The notes under the pieces are model-generated. The model did no database searches and had not been told where the DNA came from. It saw only the letters and a program-made list of their open reading frames with translations. 64,000 nt of DNA from Mesorhizobium denitrificans (lineage in GTDB: Bacteria > Pseudomonadota > Alphaproteobacteria > Rhizobiales > Rhizobiaceae): positions 186,001-250,000 of the forward strand of contig NZ_QURN01000001.1 of the NCBI RefSeq assembly GCF_003403035.1, read 5' to 3'. Both the position numbers and the translations under genes were made by a program. How positions within the stretch are numbered: the stretch's first letter is position 1; each line of letters opens with the position of its first letter. Positions 9,050 to 18,053 of this stretch are shown here, piece by piece.

Positions 9050-10120
9050 ATGTCCCAGGGCCCATTGTATGGCGAGTACTGGCCGCAAGTAAAACAAATA
9101 CGCGGCTTGATACGAATGCTGGCCACCGCACCGCGCTACGTAGCAGCGCGCGACCATGCTTTGCCGACAAATGACGGGGTAGTTCTGGCGCCGCAAGCGA
9201 TAGCACCAGCGCATCAGGCAGAAGCGAGCGCGCTACCGGTTTGGCTGAAGGATGCAGCCATTCGCGGCATCGGATTGGGAGCGAAGATCAAGGCTGGGGA
9301 GACGCTCGAACGGCCTGCCTTTCGGGTCTATGTCGGGGCCAAGCGAGCATTGGATGATATTGCCAACCCGGTGCCTAAAATCGTTGGGCCGCTCGAAACG
9401 GACGTGATCCCGATTGGGAATTTGAAGCCGCAGCCAGCGCATCAACGGCTCAGGCCGATCCAGCCGGGGTGCAGCCTCGGCAATGTCAAAGTCACGGGCG
9501 GCACGCTCGGCTGCATCGTGCGCAAAAGGGGCGGCGGGCCAGAGCGTTTCATCCTTTCCAACGCACATGTCTTGGCAGGCACGGCGCAGGCTGCTGTGGG
9601 CGATGAAATCGTGCAGCCCGCAATCGCCGATGGCGGTGTTTCCGGGCCTGATCGGATTGCGACGCTGAAAGCATTCATTCCATTTGACTATACCTCGGAT
9701 GGATTCCCCAACATGGTTGATGCGGCGCTGGCCGAAATTGTCGCTCCGGGCATTGCGTACCAATTGGCATTTATGGGTGCCGCGATAGGCCCGTCACGCA
9801 TGAGCAAAAGCGTTCGTGTCGGCATGAAGGTGCAAAAGACGGGGCGTTCGACGGGCCATAGTTGGGGCAAGGTGATCGACACTGATTTTCAGGCAATCGT
9901 GCCTTACCCGGACCCGGACAATCCGGCGAAGCTGCGCAATGTGCTGTTTCGCGATCAGATTTTATGCACGCGATTTACCGATCCGGGCGACAGCGGTGCT
10001 TTGGTGCTTTCCTCGACGGGTAAGGTTGTGGGGCTGCATTTTGCGGGATCGGACGATGTGAGCGTGTTCAATCGCATCGGCAATGTGTTCGATGCCCTCG
10101 ACATAGAACTGGAGACGTAA
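9050..10120 (+). CDS. Trypsin-fold serine protease-like protein with N-terminal beta module
   Basis: A 356-residue protein. Residues about 68–128 (IRGIGLGAKIKAGE to IPIGNLKP) form a small module that is repeated as a separate protein in the next gene. The protease part has H173 (FILSNAHVL), D224 (NMVDAALAEI) and S315 (DPGDSGALVL) as likely triad residues. There is no signal peptide. ATG 9050 leaves only a 43-base divergent promoter region; ATG 9116 is a reasonable alternative, and neither has a strong ribosome-binding site. The next gene begins 1 base after the stop. Confidence 0.75.
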   Translation: MSQGPLYGEYWPQVKQIRGLIRMLATAPRYVAARDHALPTNDGVVLAPQAIAPAHQAEASALPVWLKDAAIRGIGLGAKIKAGETLERPAFRVYVGAKRALDDIANPVPKIVGPLETDVIPIGNLKPQPAHQRLRPIQPGCSLGNVKVTGGTLGCIVRKRGGGPERFILSNAHVLAGTAQAAVGDEIVQPAIADGGVSGPDRIATLKAFIPFDYTSDGFPNMVDAALAEIVAPGIAYQLAFMGAAIGPSRMSKSVRVGMKVQKTGRSTGHSWGKVIDTDFQAIVPYPDPDNPAKLRNVLFRDQILCTRFTDPGDSGALVLSSTGKVVGLHFAGSDDVSVFNRIGNVFDALDIELET

Positions 10121-10121
10121 C

Positions 10122-10364
10122 ATGGCCGACAAGAAGTCGGTGAAAGTGGCAATCGACCAGAATGCAGAGATGCTGAAGCAGCAACCGGGCGTTGTCGGCT
10201 TGGGGGTTGCGGGCAAGGGCAGCGACCACAGGCTGGCGGTCTATGTTTCCTCCAAATCCGCCAGCGGCGCGATTCCCGAGAAGGTGACGATTACGCAGGA
10301 CGGAAAGCCCGGCACAATTGATGTTGAGGTTGTTGAAGTGGGTTCGCTCAAGCCAAGTACATAA
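10122..10364 (+). CDS. Small protein resembling the N-terminal module of the adjacent protease
   Basis: An 80-residue acidic-basic mixed protein without a signal peptide or membrane segment. Its core VVGLGVAGKGSDHRLAVYV, followed by IPEKVTI and VEVVEVGSLKPS, matches residues about 71–127 of the preceding protein in pattern: hydrophobic–GLG, then VYV, then IP, then DV, then G-x-LKP. It may be a free inhibitor, chaperone or pro-piece for the protease; that is inference. The start ATG is 1 base after the protease stop, so the two are surely cotranslated. Confidence 0.75.
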   Translation: MADKKSVKVAIDQNAEMLKQQPGVVGLGVAGKGSDHRLAVYVSSKSASGAIPEKVTITQDGKPGTIDVEVVEVGSLKPST

Positions 10365-10371
10365 TATCATA

Positions 10372-10405
10372 TTGACAACGCTGCACAATCATGGCGAAAT
10401 TGTGC
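10372..10405. promoter_or_regulatory. Candidate promoter with overlapping operator before the giant oxidase operon
   Basis: A perfect -35-like TTGACA (10372–10377) is followed 18–19 bases later by GAAATT (10396–10401), a weak -10. An inverted repeat, GCACAAT at 10383–10389 and ATTGTGC at 10399–10405 with a 9-base spacer, covers the -10 region and could be a repressor site. No T-run follows, so it is not a terminator. It lies about 90 bases before the oxidase start. Function is inferred from sequence only. Confidence 0.35.
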
Positions 10406-10493
10406 GCAGGCGGATTGAGCGGAATATCTGGAAGAATAACGAGTCCGTCACATCATCAGATCTGAGTGAATAGCACTTTTCTGCAAGAGGAAA

Positions 10494-13400
10494 ATGCAGA
10501 TGAAGTCGTTATGCCGAGGCCTGTTTGTAATCGCATTGCTTGCTCAGTGCTTGCCAGCATCTGCGGCAGCAAAGACTGAGCCGAAACCACTCGAGCCAGC
10601 AAGCGAAAATTGGTGTAGTGCGCTGCCTGTATCGGGCACAGCAAGGCGCACCATTTGCGCTGACATCGTGGCGCTGGATCAAGCGCTGATCTACAACCGG
10701 TTTGGCTCGTTCAATCCATTCGGGATGATGTTTGCGCTGCGCCGCGACGTGGTTTCGAGCGAGCGCATGCCGGAAGCCTATACCGCGGATGCCTGCGGCG
10801 ACCTCGTGGGAACAGAAACGTATGACGGTGCGCTTGAAGCTGGAAAGGTGCGGCTGAAAGATTGCAAGCGCCCAAGGCCGATGGTGCTGCGCACGAATGT
10901 CGGCGACATACTCCACGTGCGGCTGACCAATTTGCTAAGACCGGAGCAGCCGGGACTGACGGAGACGTTTTGCCGTCAGGGCGGGGTTAATCGCCAGGCT
11001 GGTTTCAAGGATGGCGGCCTGTTCAACATGCTGCGCAACTGGGTTTCCAGCGGGCCGGATGATCGCATCGCGCATGACGACGCGATGTGCGCAACCGACA
11101 GCGATTTGAAGGAGCAGGCAAGCCCGGAGACGCCGGACCTCGATTGGCCGCGCAGCCGTGGACTGAATTTCTCGGTTCAGGGACTCACCTCAGTTGATGA
11201 AACGGGAACGGTTTCCGAAAACATCAATCGCGCCTGCACCGGATTGGCCGCAATCCGTCCGGGCGACACCATCGATTGCTATTATCTTATCGACCGCGAA
11301 GGTCCGTATTTCGTAGCCAGCAACGCGGCTCCTGCGGGTGGAGAAGGCGATGGTGGCTCCATAACGCACGGACTTTTCGGTGCGGTCGTGGCGGAGCAGA
11401 GCGGAACATCATGGTTCCGCAGCCAGATGTCTGCGGGTGCGTTCAAGGCATTGTGGAAGCCGAAGCGCGAAGATGATGCGCAAGCACCGCGCCACGCAAT
11501 CGGCCCCGCCGATCTACAAAGCTCGTACGTTACTTACGACAGCCTGCCGGGCGCAGATGAGGCACATTCTTCGATCCTCTCCATGTTGCGCAAGGGCGGT
11601 GGCAATTCGTTTGAAATCATCCATTCCGACCTGAACGCCATTATCTACCGGAAAGCTGGCGGCGCTCGCCCCGAGATAAATTTCCGCGAGTTCTCGGTGT
11701 TTTTCCACGATGAGCTGAAATCCTTCGTCACGCGTAATTTCGAGGAACTGAGCCGGTTTGGGGAAGGTCAGCTTGCGGGCGTGCGCGATGGCTTTGCCAT
11801 CAATTACGGTTCCAGCGGAATGGGCGCTTTGCTGCTTGCCAATCGCAAGGGCATAGGTCCGGCGGCAAACTGCAAGGAATGCCTGTACGAAGAATTTTTC
11901 CTGACGTCGTGGGCAAATGGCGACCCTGCGCTGCTCGAACAATACAGCGACGACCCGTCCAATGTGCATCACTCCTATCTGAACGACCGCATCGTGTTCC
12001 GCAATTTCCACGCGGGGCCGAAAGAAACGCATGTGTTCCATTTGCATGCGCATCAATGGTTTGCGGGCAATGATCCCAATCGCGGAACATATCTGGATTC
12101 GCAGACGGTCGGCCCGCAACAGGGGTTTACCTATAATATTTATGGCGGCGGCCTGAGCGTCTATCACAAGGGCGAAAACGGCAAGCCCGGCTGGTACGAA
12201 ACGCTCGGCTCCGGCAACCGCAATCGTACGCTTGGCGACAGCATTTTTCACTGCCATCTCTACCCACATTTCGCGCAAGGCATGTGGGAGCTATGGCGTG
12301 TGCATGATGTGCTGGAAGATGGCACGCGCAAGCTGCCGGATGGTCAGAAAGCGGCGGGCCTGTCGGTTGAGGAAGCTGCCGACAGCGACAAGAGCCTGAA
12401 GCGTCCAGGATCGGTCGATCCGGTGACGGGGGCTTGGATAGAACCCGATGCGGCGGGCACGGGGCGGGATGTGGGTACGCCCATACCCGCCCTCGTTCCG
12501 CTACCCGGCCACGCTTGGCCGCTATTGCCGACCTATAATGGCGAAACGACGCTTGCGGCTTCGCGTCAATCGACGCTGCCGAACGGCGAGATCAGTTCGA
12601 TGCCGGGTTATCCGTTCTATATTGCGGGCAAGCCGGGACATCGCCCGCCGCAAGCGCCGAACGATATTGCCAAGGCGATGCCTGACGATGGCGGCACGAG
12701 CGCGTTCCTTGACGGTGGTCTGCCGCGCCATGTGCTGACCGATGACGCCGAGCGGAAGCCCGATTTCAGCCTGCCGGCCAGTTTCCCGGAACCGCTGACC
12801 GGTGCGAGCAGGGCAACGCGCGAACGGCAACAGTCGCAGGTGGTGGCCAAGGCGCTGGCGCTGGGCGACATGACCATGCATCTGGAAAAGGCGAAGATCG
12901 ATGTGCTGCCTTATGAAGGAACCGCGCTCGAAAAAAGCGGCATGGCGTTCCACCATGACGGCAAGGTGGGTGCAGGCGCGCTCAAGCTTTTCGCCGCCGA
13001 TGGCAGTCCTGCTGCCTTTGACACCGCGCAGGGCGGATACCGCTCGCTGGTAAGCGGCGGCCTTGGCGGCTATTTCGCGGTGAACGGCGCACCGCCAAAG
13101 CCGGGCGCGCCCTTTGCCGATCCATGCGGCGCGCCGGATGGTTTCGCCAATGCGCGAGCCGTTACCAATGGCGGCGTGAAGAAATACGTGTTCAGCAAAT
13201 CAGTGAACGGCACGGATACGCAGTTCGACCTCATGGCGCCGACAGGCGATACCGTGCCGACGCAGCCATCTGACTTGAAGCTGGCGACGGACGCCGAGAT
13301 TTCGAACTGGGTGCACTGGTGGCGCACGGACCCTGTTCTGGACGAACAGGGCGAGCCAATGGATCGCGCCAAACGTCCCGGCCTGTATTACGTCGAAAAC

Positions 13401-16400
13401 GGAAACGTGACGACATTCGATGCGCCCGGCCAGATTGTGCTGGCCGAAGTCGATCCGCTGGTCGATGACGGCAGCGGCACGGCTGTTTTCTCGACCGATC
13501 CAGGCGTGGTCGGGTTCCGGCGCTATAAGGGATCGGCGGTTCAGCTTGACCTCGTGACCAACCGGGCCGGTTGGCACGATCCGCAAGCGCGCATCAATGT
13601 GCTGACGAAAAACTCCGATCACTACAAGGTTGGGCAGGGGCGCATTTCACCGCGCATCAGCGCCAGCGAAGAGCCGTTTTTCTTCCGCGCGCTTTCGGGC
13701 GAATGCATCGAATACCGGCACACGAACGAATTGCCGAAAGACCTCGCGCTTGACGATTTTCAGGTCAAGACACCGACCGATACGATCGGCCAGCACATCC
13801 ATCTCGTGAAGTTCGATGTGACCTCGTCTGACGGCTCCGGCAATGGCTTCAACTATGAAGACGGCACGCTGGCGGCAGACGAAATCGCAACGCGCATCTG
13901 CGCTGCCAAGAACCACGATCCGGCGGATGTTGTTTCCAGCCGCGCGCCGGGCGAGGCGAAGATGCACGAATTCGCAGGGCTTTGTACGCAGGACGCGGAA
14001 GGGCACTGGATCGTAAGCGACCAGTTCAAGAACAAGATCTGGAAGCTGAAGCTGAGCGAATATCGCGACCTGTTCCAGACAACCGTTCAGCGCTGGTTTG
14101 CCGACCCGATCTTGTCCGCGACCAATATTCAAGGTGATGGAGCGGCAGACCGCACACTGAAGACCGTGTTCAGCCACGATCATTTCGGGCCGTCCTCGAT
14201 CCAGCAGCATGGCTTCTACACTGCGCTGGTGATCGAGCCGCAAGGTTCCGCAACCTGCCGCACAGGCCGGAAATATACCGCGCCGGATGGCACGCAGGTT
14301 GAAGGCAATGAGGCGGAGTGCAGCGAGCCTCGCAAGGATCGCGGTCTTGTGAATGCCGACGACATCGATGTGGGCGTTGCGCGCGTCATTCTGGACCCGG
14401 ATTCGCTCGACCCGCAAAGCACGAACTATCGCGAATTCGCGCTGGCGATTGCGGATTTCTCGACGCTCTACGATCCGCGTGATCGCGCGAGCAAGGCCGA
14501 CCTACTGAACGCCATGAAAGACCGGCCTTCGGATGCACCCGCGACCGCTGAGGTTGACGAAGAAGTCGCAGGTATCGACGGCATGGCGACGCTTCTGTGC
14601 GAAGCCAAATATGCGATTGCTGGACAACCCGGCAACATGCGCAGTTTTTGCGCATCTGTGCTGGAGCGCGACGCGACCGGATGGTTTGCGCGTGCCGGTG
14701 ATGCGCCGCCTGCGTGGCAAGCCGCCGGTCAGCCGGGCGACAGCGCAGGGCATCGCAGCGGTCTACAGCAATTGCTGCAACCCGCCGAAATACTGGCGTT
14801 GCAGGATTATATGCTGGGCTATCGCGCGCATGCGGCCGGATATCCCAGTGCGGATGGGGAAGGCGCGCGATTGGCCAAGGCAGTTGCGGCGCCACGGCGA
14901 CCGGAATCCATCTCTGTTGATCACCATGATCCATACATGGTGAACTACCGCGGCGAGCCGATACCGCTGCGCGTTGGCCAAAGCCGTAGCGGCGGCAGCG
15001 ACTGCGTGCTGAAGCCGCTCGATCATTGGGTCGGCGCACTGGCGAGCGGCGTGAGCGAACGGTGCAGCATCGACATGCAAAGCGCGGGGATCGCGGGCGA
15101 CATGGCGAGCGTATTCCAGTCTGCCGTGCACGGTGATCCCGTTACGCCGGTCATGGAAACTTACACCAGCGACCGCGTGCTGTTCCGCCTGATACAGGGC
15201 GCTCAGGAAGTGCAGCACAATTTTACGCTGGAGGGCTACAATTGGTCGCGCGACATCGACCAGAAATTCCCGGCTTCGATGCTGCCGCTGGAAGATATTT
15301 CCGCGCCGAATACGCTACTCAAAGCATGTCAAAACGAGATGATTCCGGCGACCACGACGACAGTGGTGCGTGCGGGCCGCGCAGACCAATATGCGCGCTG
15401 GGTTCGCGACGGGTTGGACGGTTTCACCGATCCGGCAGACCACGCATTCTGGCAGGCTTATGAGGCGCTGATTGCCAATTGCTTCAACATGTCGGGGCAA
15501 ATCGCGGCGCAGGAAATCGGCATTTCCGAGCATTTTGAACTGGCCGGTACCTATCGCAACGATACGTCCGGCACGGAACGCATTCGCAGGGAGGGTATCA
15601 CTTCGATGCTTTTTCCGCGAGATAACAATGCCGGAGTGGCAGAACTGAGCGCCGTAGTCAGTGCGATCAACGATAACACGCCAACCGATACGCTTCAGCA
15701 TTTCGGTTCTGTGGATTCGCTCTGGAATGGCGCGTGGGGTCTGCTGCGGGTTTATAAGAATGAGGATTCGGCAGACGGTCGCTTGGTCGGCGATTGTGTA
15801 AAGAATCCGGACGCCACTACTGAAACGGGAAGAAAGGCGTTGAGCGATTGCCTTGAAGGTCTCGGGCGTGTTGGTGACAGAATCCAAGAGCTAAGCTCCT
15901 ATCCAGCTCTCCGGCTGGAACACTCCCTTGTTAGAATTAGTGATGCTCAACACCAACAACGGGCGGTGAAAACCGAGGCCATGACCTGTAAATATGATGC
16001 GCCGATTGTGCACGCGACCGCAGTGGCAATTGAGGCGCGCAGCGTGTTTGGCAAAAACGGCATATTCGGCGACGAAGGCACGATGTATGGCCGCGGCGTT
16101 TATGACCGCAATGGCTTGTTCTTCGCGCTGCTCGATACGCGAGCGATTGCCAGCGCGACGGGCCGCTCGGATGAAGCCTATCTCAGCGATCCGCGCCTAT
16201 GGGGCAATGTTCCGTTGTCGCGCGTCGCCAATGCCATCAAGGCGGCCTACAACCGGCCTGAGCCATTTGTGCTCACCGTCAATGCGGGCGATTGCGTGCG
16301 GCTGACCATTGTCAACGCGCTTTCAAATTATGGCGGTCAGCGCGGATTGAAAGATGATCTGGGCGATGCGCGTATGCCGAAGATCGTGCCGCTGAACACC

Positions 16401-18047
16401 GAGCCGGACTGGAGCGCGGGCGAGCCGTACCTTGCCGCCGATCTGGGCCAACACGCGGAAGAACACAACATGCCGCTGCGCTATAAGCAGACGGATGCCG
16501 ATCAGGTGCGGGGTTCGGCGCGGTTGTCGGTACTTCTGCCATTGCCGGTGTTGAACTATCAGCAACGGGTTGCAAGGCCATTCGGATATAATGCCACCGG
16601 CACGCTGGCTCCCGGTTCGACGTTGCTATCGGCTGATGACGGGCTGACGCTCTGGGGCGACCGGAGCGGGCAGATCGAACAGATGACGTTCTATGCCGGA
16701 CGTATCGGCACGCCGACCGGATTCGACGTTGCAGAACTTCTGTCGAATGGCGCGGGCGGCACGCCATATTTCGGCGCATTCGTAGCGCAAGTCTCTGAAC
16801 TGCTGCGCAGCACGCTTGGGCTTTCTGGTTCGGGGCCGATGCCTGTGCAGGTGCATGAGGTATCATCTAACGCCACGCTTGGCGCGGACGCGCTTCCGCT
16901 GTTCTATGGCGGGCGAGCCTTCACTATCAATGTCAAGCTGAACCCGGCTGACGCAGGCTTCCCGGAACTGGGCAGCGCGGTTTCCGCAACCAACGCAGCA
17001 GCAATGACGACCTTGAAGCCGCAGATCGAGGCTTTGTGGCAAGACTATGCGGAGCTGGTCGTTTCCTCGCGGTTGCATTTCATTCCCTACGCATTCGGAA
17101 CACTGCCTATGAAATCGGCGGGCGACGTTATCGGCCATCCGCTGCATGGGCTGTTTGGTGCGGTGAATGTCGTGCCGCGCTCTGCGGATCGTTCTGCCGA
17201 ACTGGCGGTGATCGGTGAGCGCAATGCGGGAGCGTTGATGCAGCCTGCCTGTGCCGCCGCGCGTAATGATGATCCGCGCGCGTGCACTGTGTTTGCGGTG
17301 AAGCCGCGCAACATCGCACAAGCGGATTCGACGCCCGGCTGGCAGACCGTTTCGCAGATGAGTTATCCGGCGGACACTGCCCCGCACAAGGTGCGCGAGT
17401 TCACCCTGTTCTGGCAGGATGGGCTGAACCTTCGCGACCGCGCAACGGCAGACCGTTTCACGCCTTTAGGTCCGGTTGGCTCGCCGCGTCTCATGGCTGA
17501 CTGCAAGATTTGCGACGACAGCTACGATTTGGGCGATGAGGCGGTGAACTATCGCAACGCAGCCGACAATATCCGTCTGCGCAGCGAGCCGGATCGTGGC
17601 GGCGGTCGATCTGCGGAGAGCCATTTCGACCTGAACGGTTATGAATTCGGGCCGGAGTTCTTCGCGCTTCGCCCCGACGAAATCGGTGCGGGCAAGACGC
17701 CGCAAGCACATGTGCTGCGCGCCGAGGCAGGCGAGGAAGTCGTTGTCCACGTGGTGCATCCGGGTGGTCGGGCGCGCCAGCGTGCGTTCATTACCATTGG
17801 GCAGGATTACGATGATCTGTTCCCCGGCTTCGGCTTCCCGCATGCGGCGCTGATAGGACCGGGCAAGGCGATGAATGCTTGGCTCACGAAGAAAATGGAG
17901 CCGGGCTGCTATCTCTGGCATGACGGTCCGACCCATCTGTGGGCAGGGGGTGTCTGGGGTCTGCTCGATGTCGTGGCGCCGGGCAAGTTGAACGATCGCA
18001 CTGTGACGTCTTGCGCGCGGCGCGGCGTCGCCTCGGCGGGGAACTGA
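10494..18047 (+). CDS. Giant secreted multicopper oxidase (2517 aa) with permuted copper motifs
   Basis: A very large cupredoxin-repeat protein with an N-terminal Sec signal (cleavage near PASAAAK) and a good ribosome-binding site (AAGAGG). Motif L3 is H513-V-F-H516-L-H518-A-H520-QW, and motif L4 is H586-C587-H588-LYP-H592-FAQG-M597, giving type 1 plus part of the trinuclear site. L1 (GQ-H1101-I-H1103) and L2 (FS-H1228-D-H1230) come later, so the order is L3, L4, L1, L2. Other cupredoxin copies are degenerate: S227-V-Q229-GL in place of HxHGL, a motif-3 copy at 1560–1584, and H2476-D2477 near the C terminus in place of HC. Typical three-domain oxidases have 450–650 residues. Length and permuted order recall MofA/MnxG/McoA Mn(II) oxidases; the substrate is not known. 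It leads a four-gene operon. Confidence 0.85.
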   Translation: MQMKSLCRGLFVIALLAQCLPASAAAKTEPKPLEPASENWCSALPVSGTARRTICADIVALDQALIYNRFGSFNPFGMMFALRRDVVSSERMPEAYTADACGDLVGTETYDGALEAGKVRLKDCKRPRPMVLRTNVGDILHVRLTNLLRPEQPGLTETFCRQGGVNRQAGFKDGGLFNMLRNWVSSGPDDRIAHDDAMCATDSDLKEQASPETPDLDWPRSRGLNFSVQGLTSVDETGTVSENINRACTGLAAIRPGDTIDCYYLIDREGPYFVASNAAPAGGEGDGGSITHGLFGAVVAEQSGTSWFRSQMSAGAFKALWKPKREDDAQAPRHAIGPADLQSSYVTYDSLPGADEAHSSILSMLRKGGGNSFEIIHSDLNAIIYRKAGGARPEINFREFSVFFHDELKSFVTRNFEELSRFGEGQLAGVRDGFAINYGSSGMGALLLANRKGIGPAANCKECLYEEFFLTSWANGDPALLEQYSDDPSNVHHSYLNDRIVFRNFHAGPKETHVFHLHAHQWFAGNDPNRGTYLDSQTVGPQQGFTYNIYGGGLSVYHKGENGKPGWYETLGSGNRNRTLGDSIFHCHLYPHFAQGMWELWRVHDVLEDGTRKLPDGQKAAGLSVEEAADSDKSLKRPGSVDPVTGAWIEPDAAGTGRDVGTPIPALVPLPGHAWPLLPTYNGETTLAASRQSTLPNGEISSMPGYPFYIAGKPGHRPPQAPNDIAKAMPDDGGTSAFLDGGLPRHVLTDDAERKPDFSLPASFPEPLTGASRATRERQQSQVVAKALALGDMTMHLEKAKIDVLPYEGTALEKSGMAFHHDGKVGAGALKLFAADGSPAAFDTAQGGYRSLVSGGLGGYFAVNGAPPKPGAPFADPCGAPDGFANARAVTNGGVKKYVFSKSVNGTDTQFDLMAPTGDTVPTQPSDLKLATDAEISNWVHWWRTDPVLDEQGEPMDRAKRPGLYYVENGNVTTFDAPGQIVLAEVDPLVDDGSGTAVFSTDPGVVGFRRYKGSAVQLDLVTNRAGWHDPQARINVLTKNSDHYKVGQGRISPRISASEEPFFFRALSGECIEYRHTNELPKDLALDDFQVKTPTDTIGQHIHLVKFDVTSSDGSGNGFNYEDGTLAADEIATRICAAKNHDPADVVSSRAPGEAKMHEFAGLCTQDAEGHWIVSDQFKNKIWKLKLSEYRDLFQTTVQRWFADPILSATNIQGDGAADRTLKTVFSHDHFGPSSIQQHGFYTALVIEPQGSATCRTGRKYTAPDGTQVEGNEAECSEPRKDRGLVNADDIDVGVARVILDPDSLDPQSTNYREFALAIADFSTLYDPRDRASKADLLNAMKDRPSDAPATAEVDEEVAGIDGMATLLCEAKYAIAGQPGNMRSFCASVLERDATGWFARAGDAPPAWQAAGQPGDSAGHRSGLQQLLQPAEILALQDYMLGYRAHAAGYPSADGEGARLAKAVAAPRRPESISVDHHDPYMVNYRGEPIPLRVGQSRSGGSDCVLKPLDHWVGALASGVSERCSIDMQSAGIAGDMASVFQSAVHGDPVTPVMETYTSDRVLFRLIQGAQEVQHNFTLEGYNWSRDIDQKFPASMLPLEDISAPNTLLKACQNEMIPATTTTVVRAGRADQYARWVRDGLDGFTDPADHAFWQAYEALIANCFNMSGQIAAQEIGISEHFELAGTYRNDTSGTERIRREGITSMLFPRDNNAGVAELSAVVSAINDNTPTDTLQHFGSVDSLWNGAWGLLRVYKNEDSADGRLVGDCVKNPDATTETGRKALSDCLEGLGRVGDRIQELSSYPALRLEHSLVRISDAQHQQRAVKTEAMTCKYDAPIVHATAVAIEARSVFGKNGIFGDEGTMYGRGVYDRNGLFFALLDTRAIASATGRSDEAYLSDPRLWGNVPLSRVANAIKAAYNRPEPFVLTVNAGDCVRLTIVNALSNYGGQRGLKDDLGDARMPKIVPLNTEPDWSAGEPYLAADLGQHAEEHNMPLRYKQTDADQVRGSARLSVLLPLPVLNYQQRVARPFGYNATGTLAPGSTLLSADDGLTLWGDRSGQIEQMTFYAGRIGTPTGFDVAELLSNGAGGTPYFGAFVAQVSELLRSTLGLSGSGPMPVQVHEVSSNATLGADALPLFYGGRAFTINVKLNPADAGFPELGSAVSATNAAAMTTLKPQIEALWQDYAELVVSSRLHFIPYAFGTLPMKSAGDVIGHPLHGLFGAVNVVPRSADRSAELAVIGERNAGALMQPACAAARNDDPRACTVFAVKPRNIAQADSTPGWQTVSQMSYPADTAPHKVREFTLFWQDGLNLRDRATADRFTPLGPVGSPRLMADCKICDDSYDLGDEAVNYRNAADNIRLRSEPDRGGGRSAESHFDLNGYEFGPEFFALRPDEIGAGKTPQAHVLRAEAGEEVVVHVVHPGGRARQRAFITIGQDYDDLFPGFGFPHAALIGPGKAMNAWLTKKMEPGCYLWHDGPTHLWAGGVWGLLDVVAPGKLNDRTVTSCARRGVASAGN

Positions 18048-18053
18048 ACACGG

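Noticed and set aside
11514-12278. Long open frame on the minus strand inside the oxidase gene (254 codons)
   Set aside because: It is a shadow of the giant oxidase in a GC-rich gene. It has no recognisable motif and no ribosome-binding site, and the plus-strand protein has clear domains.
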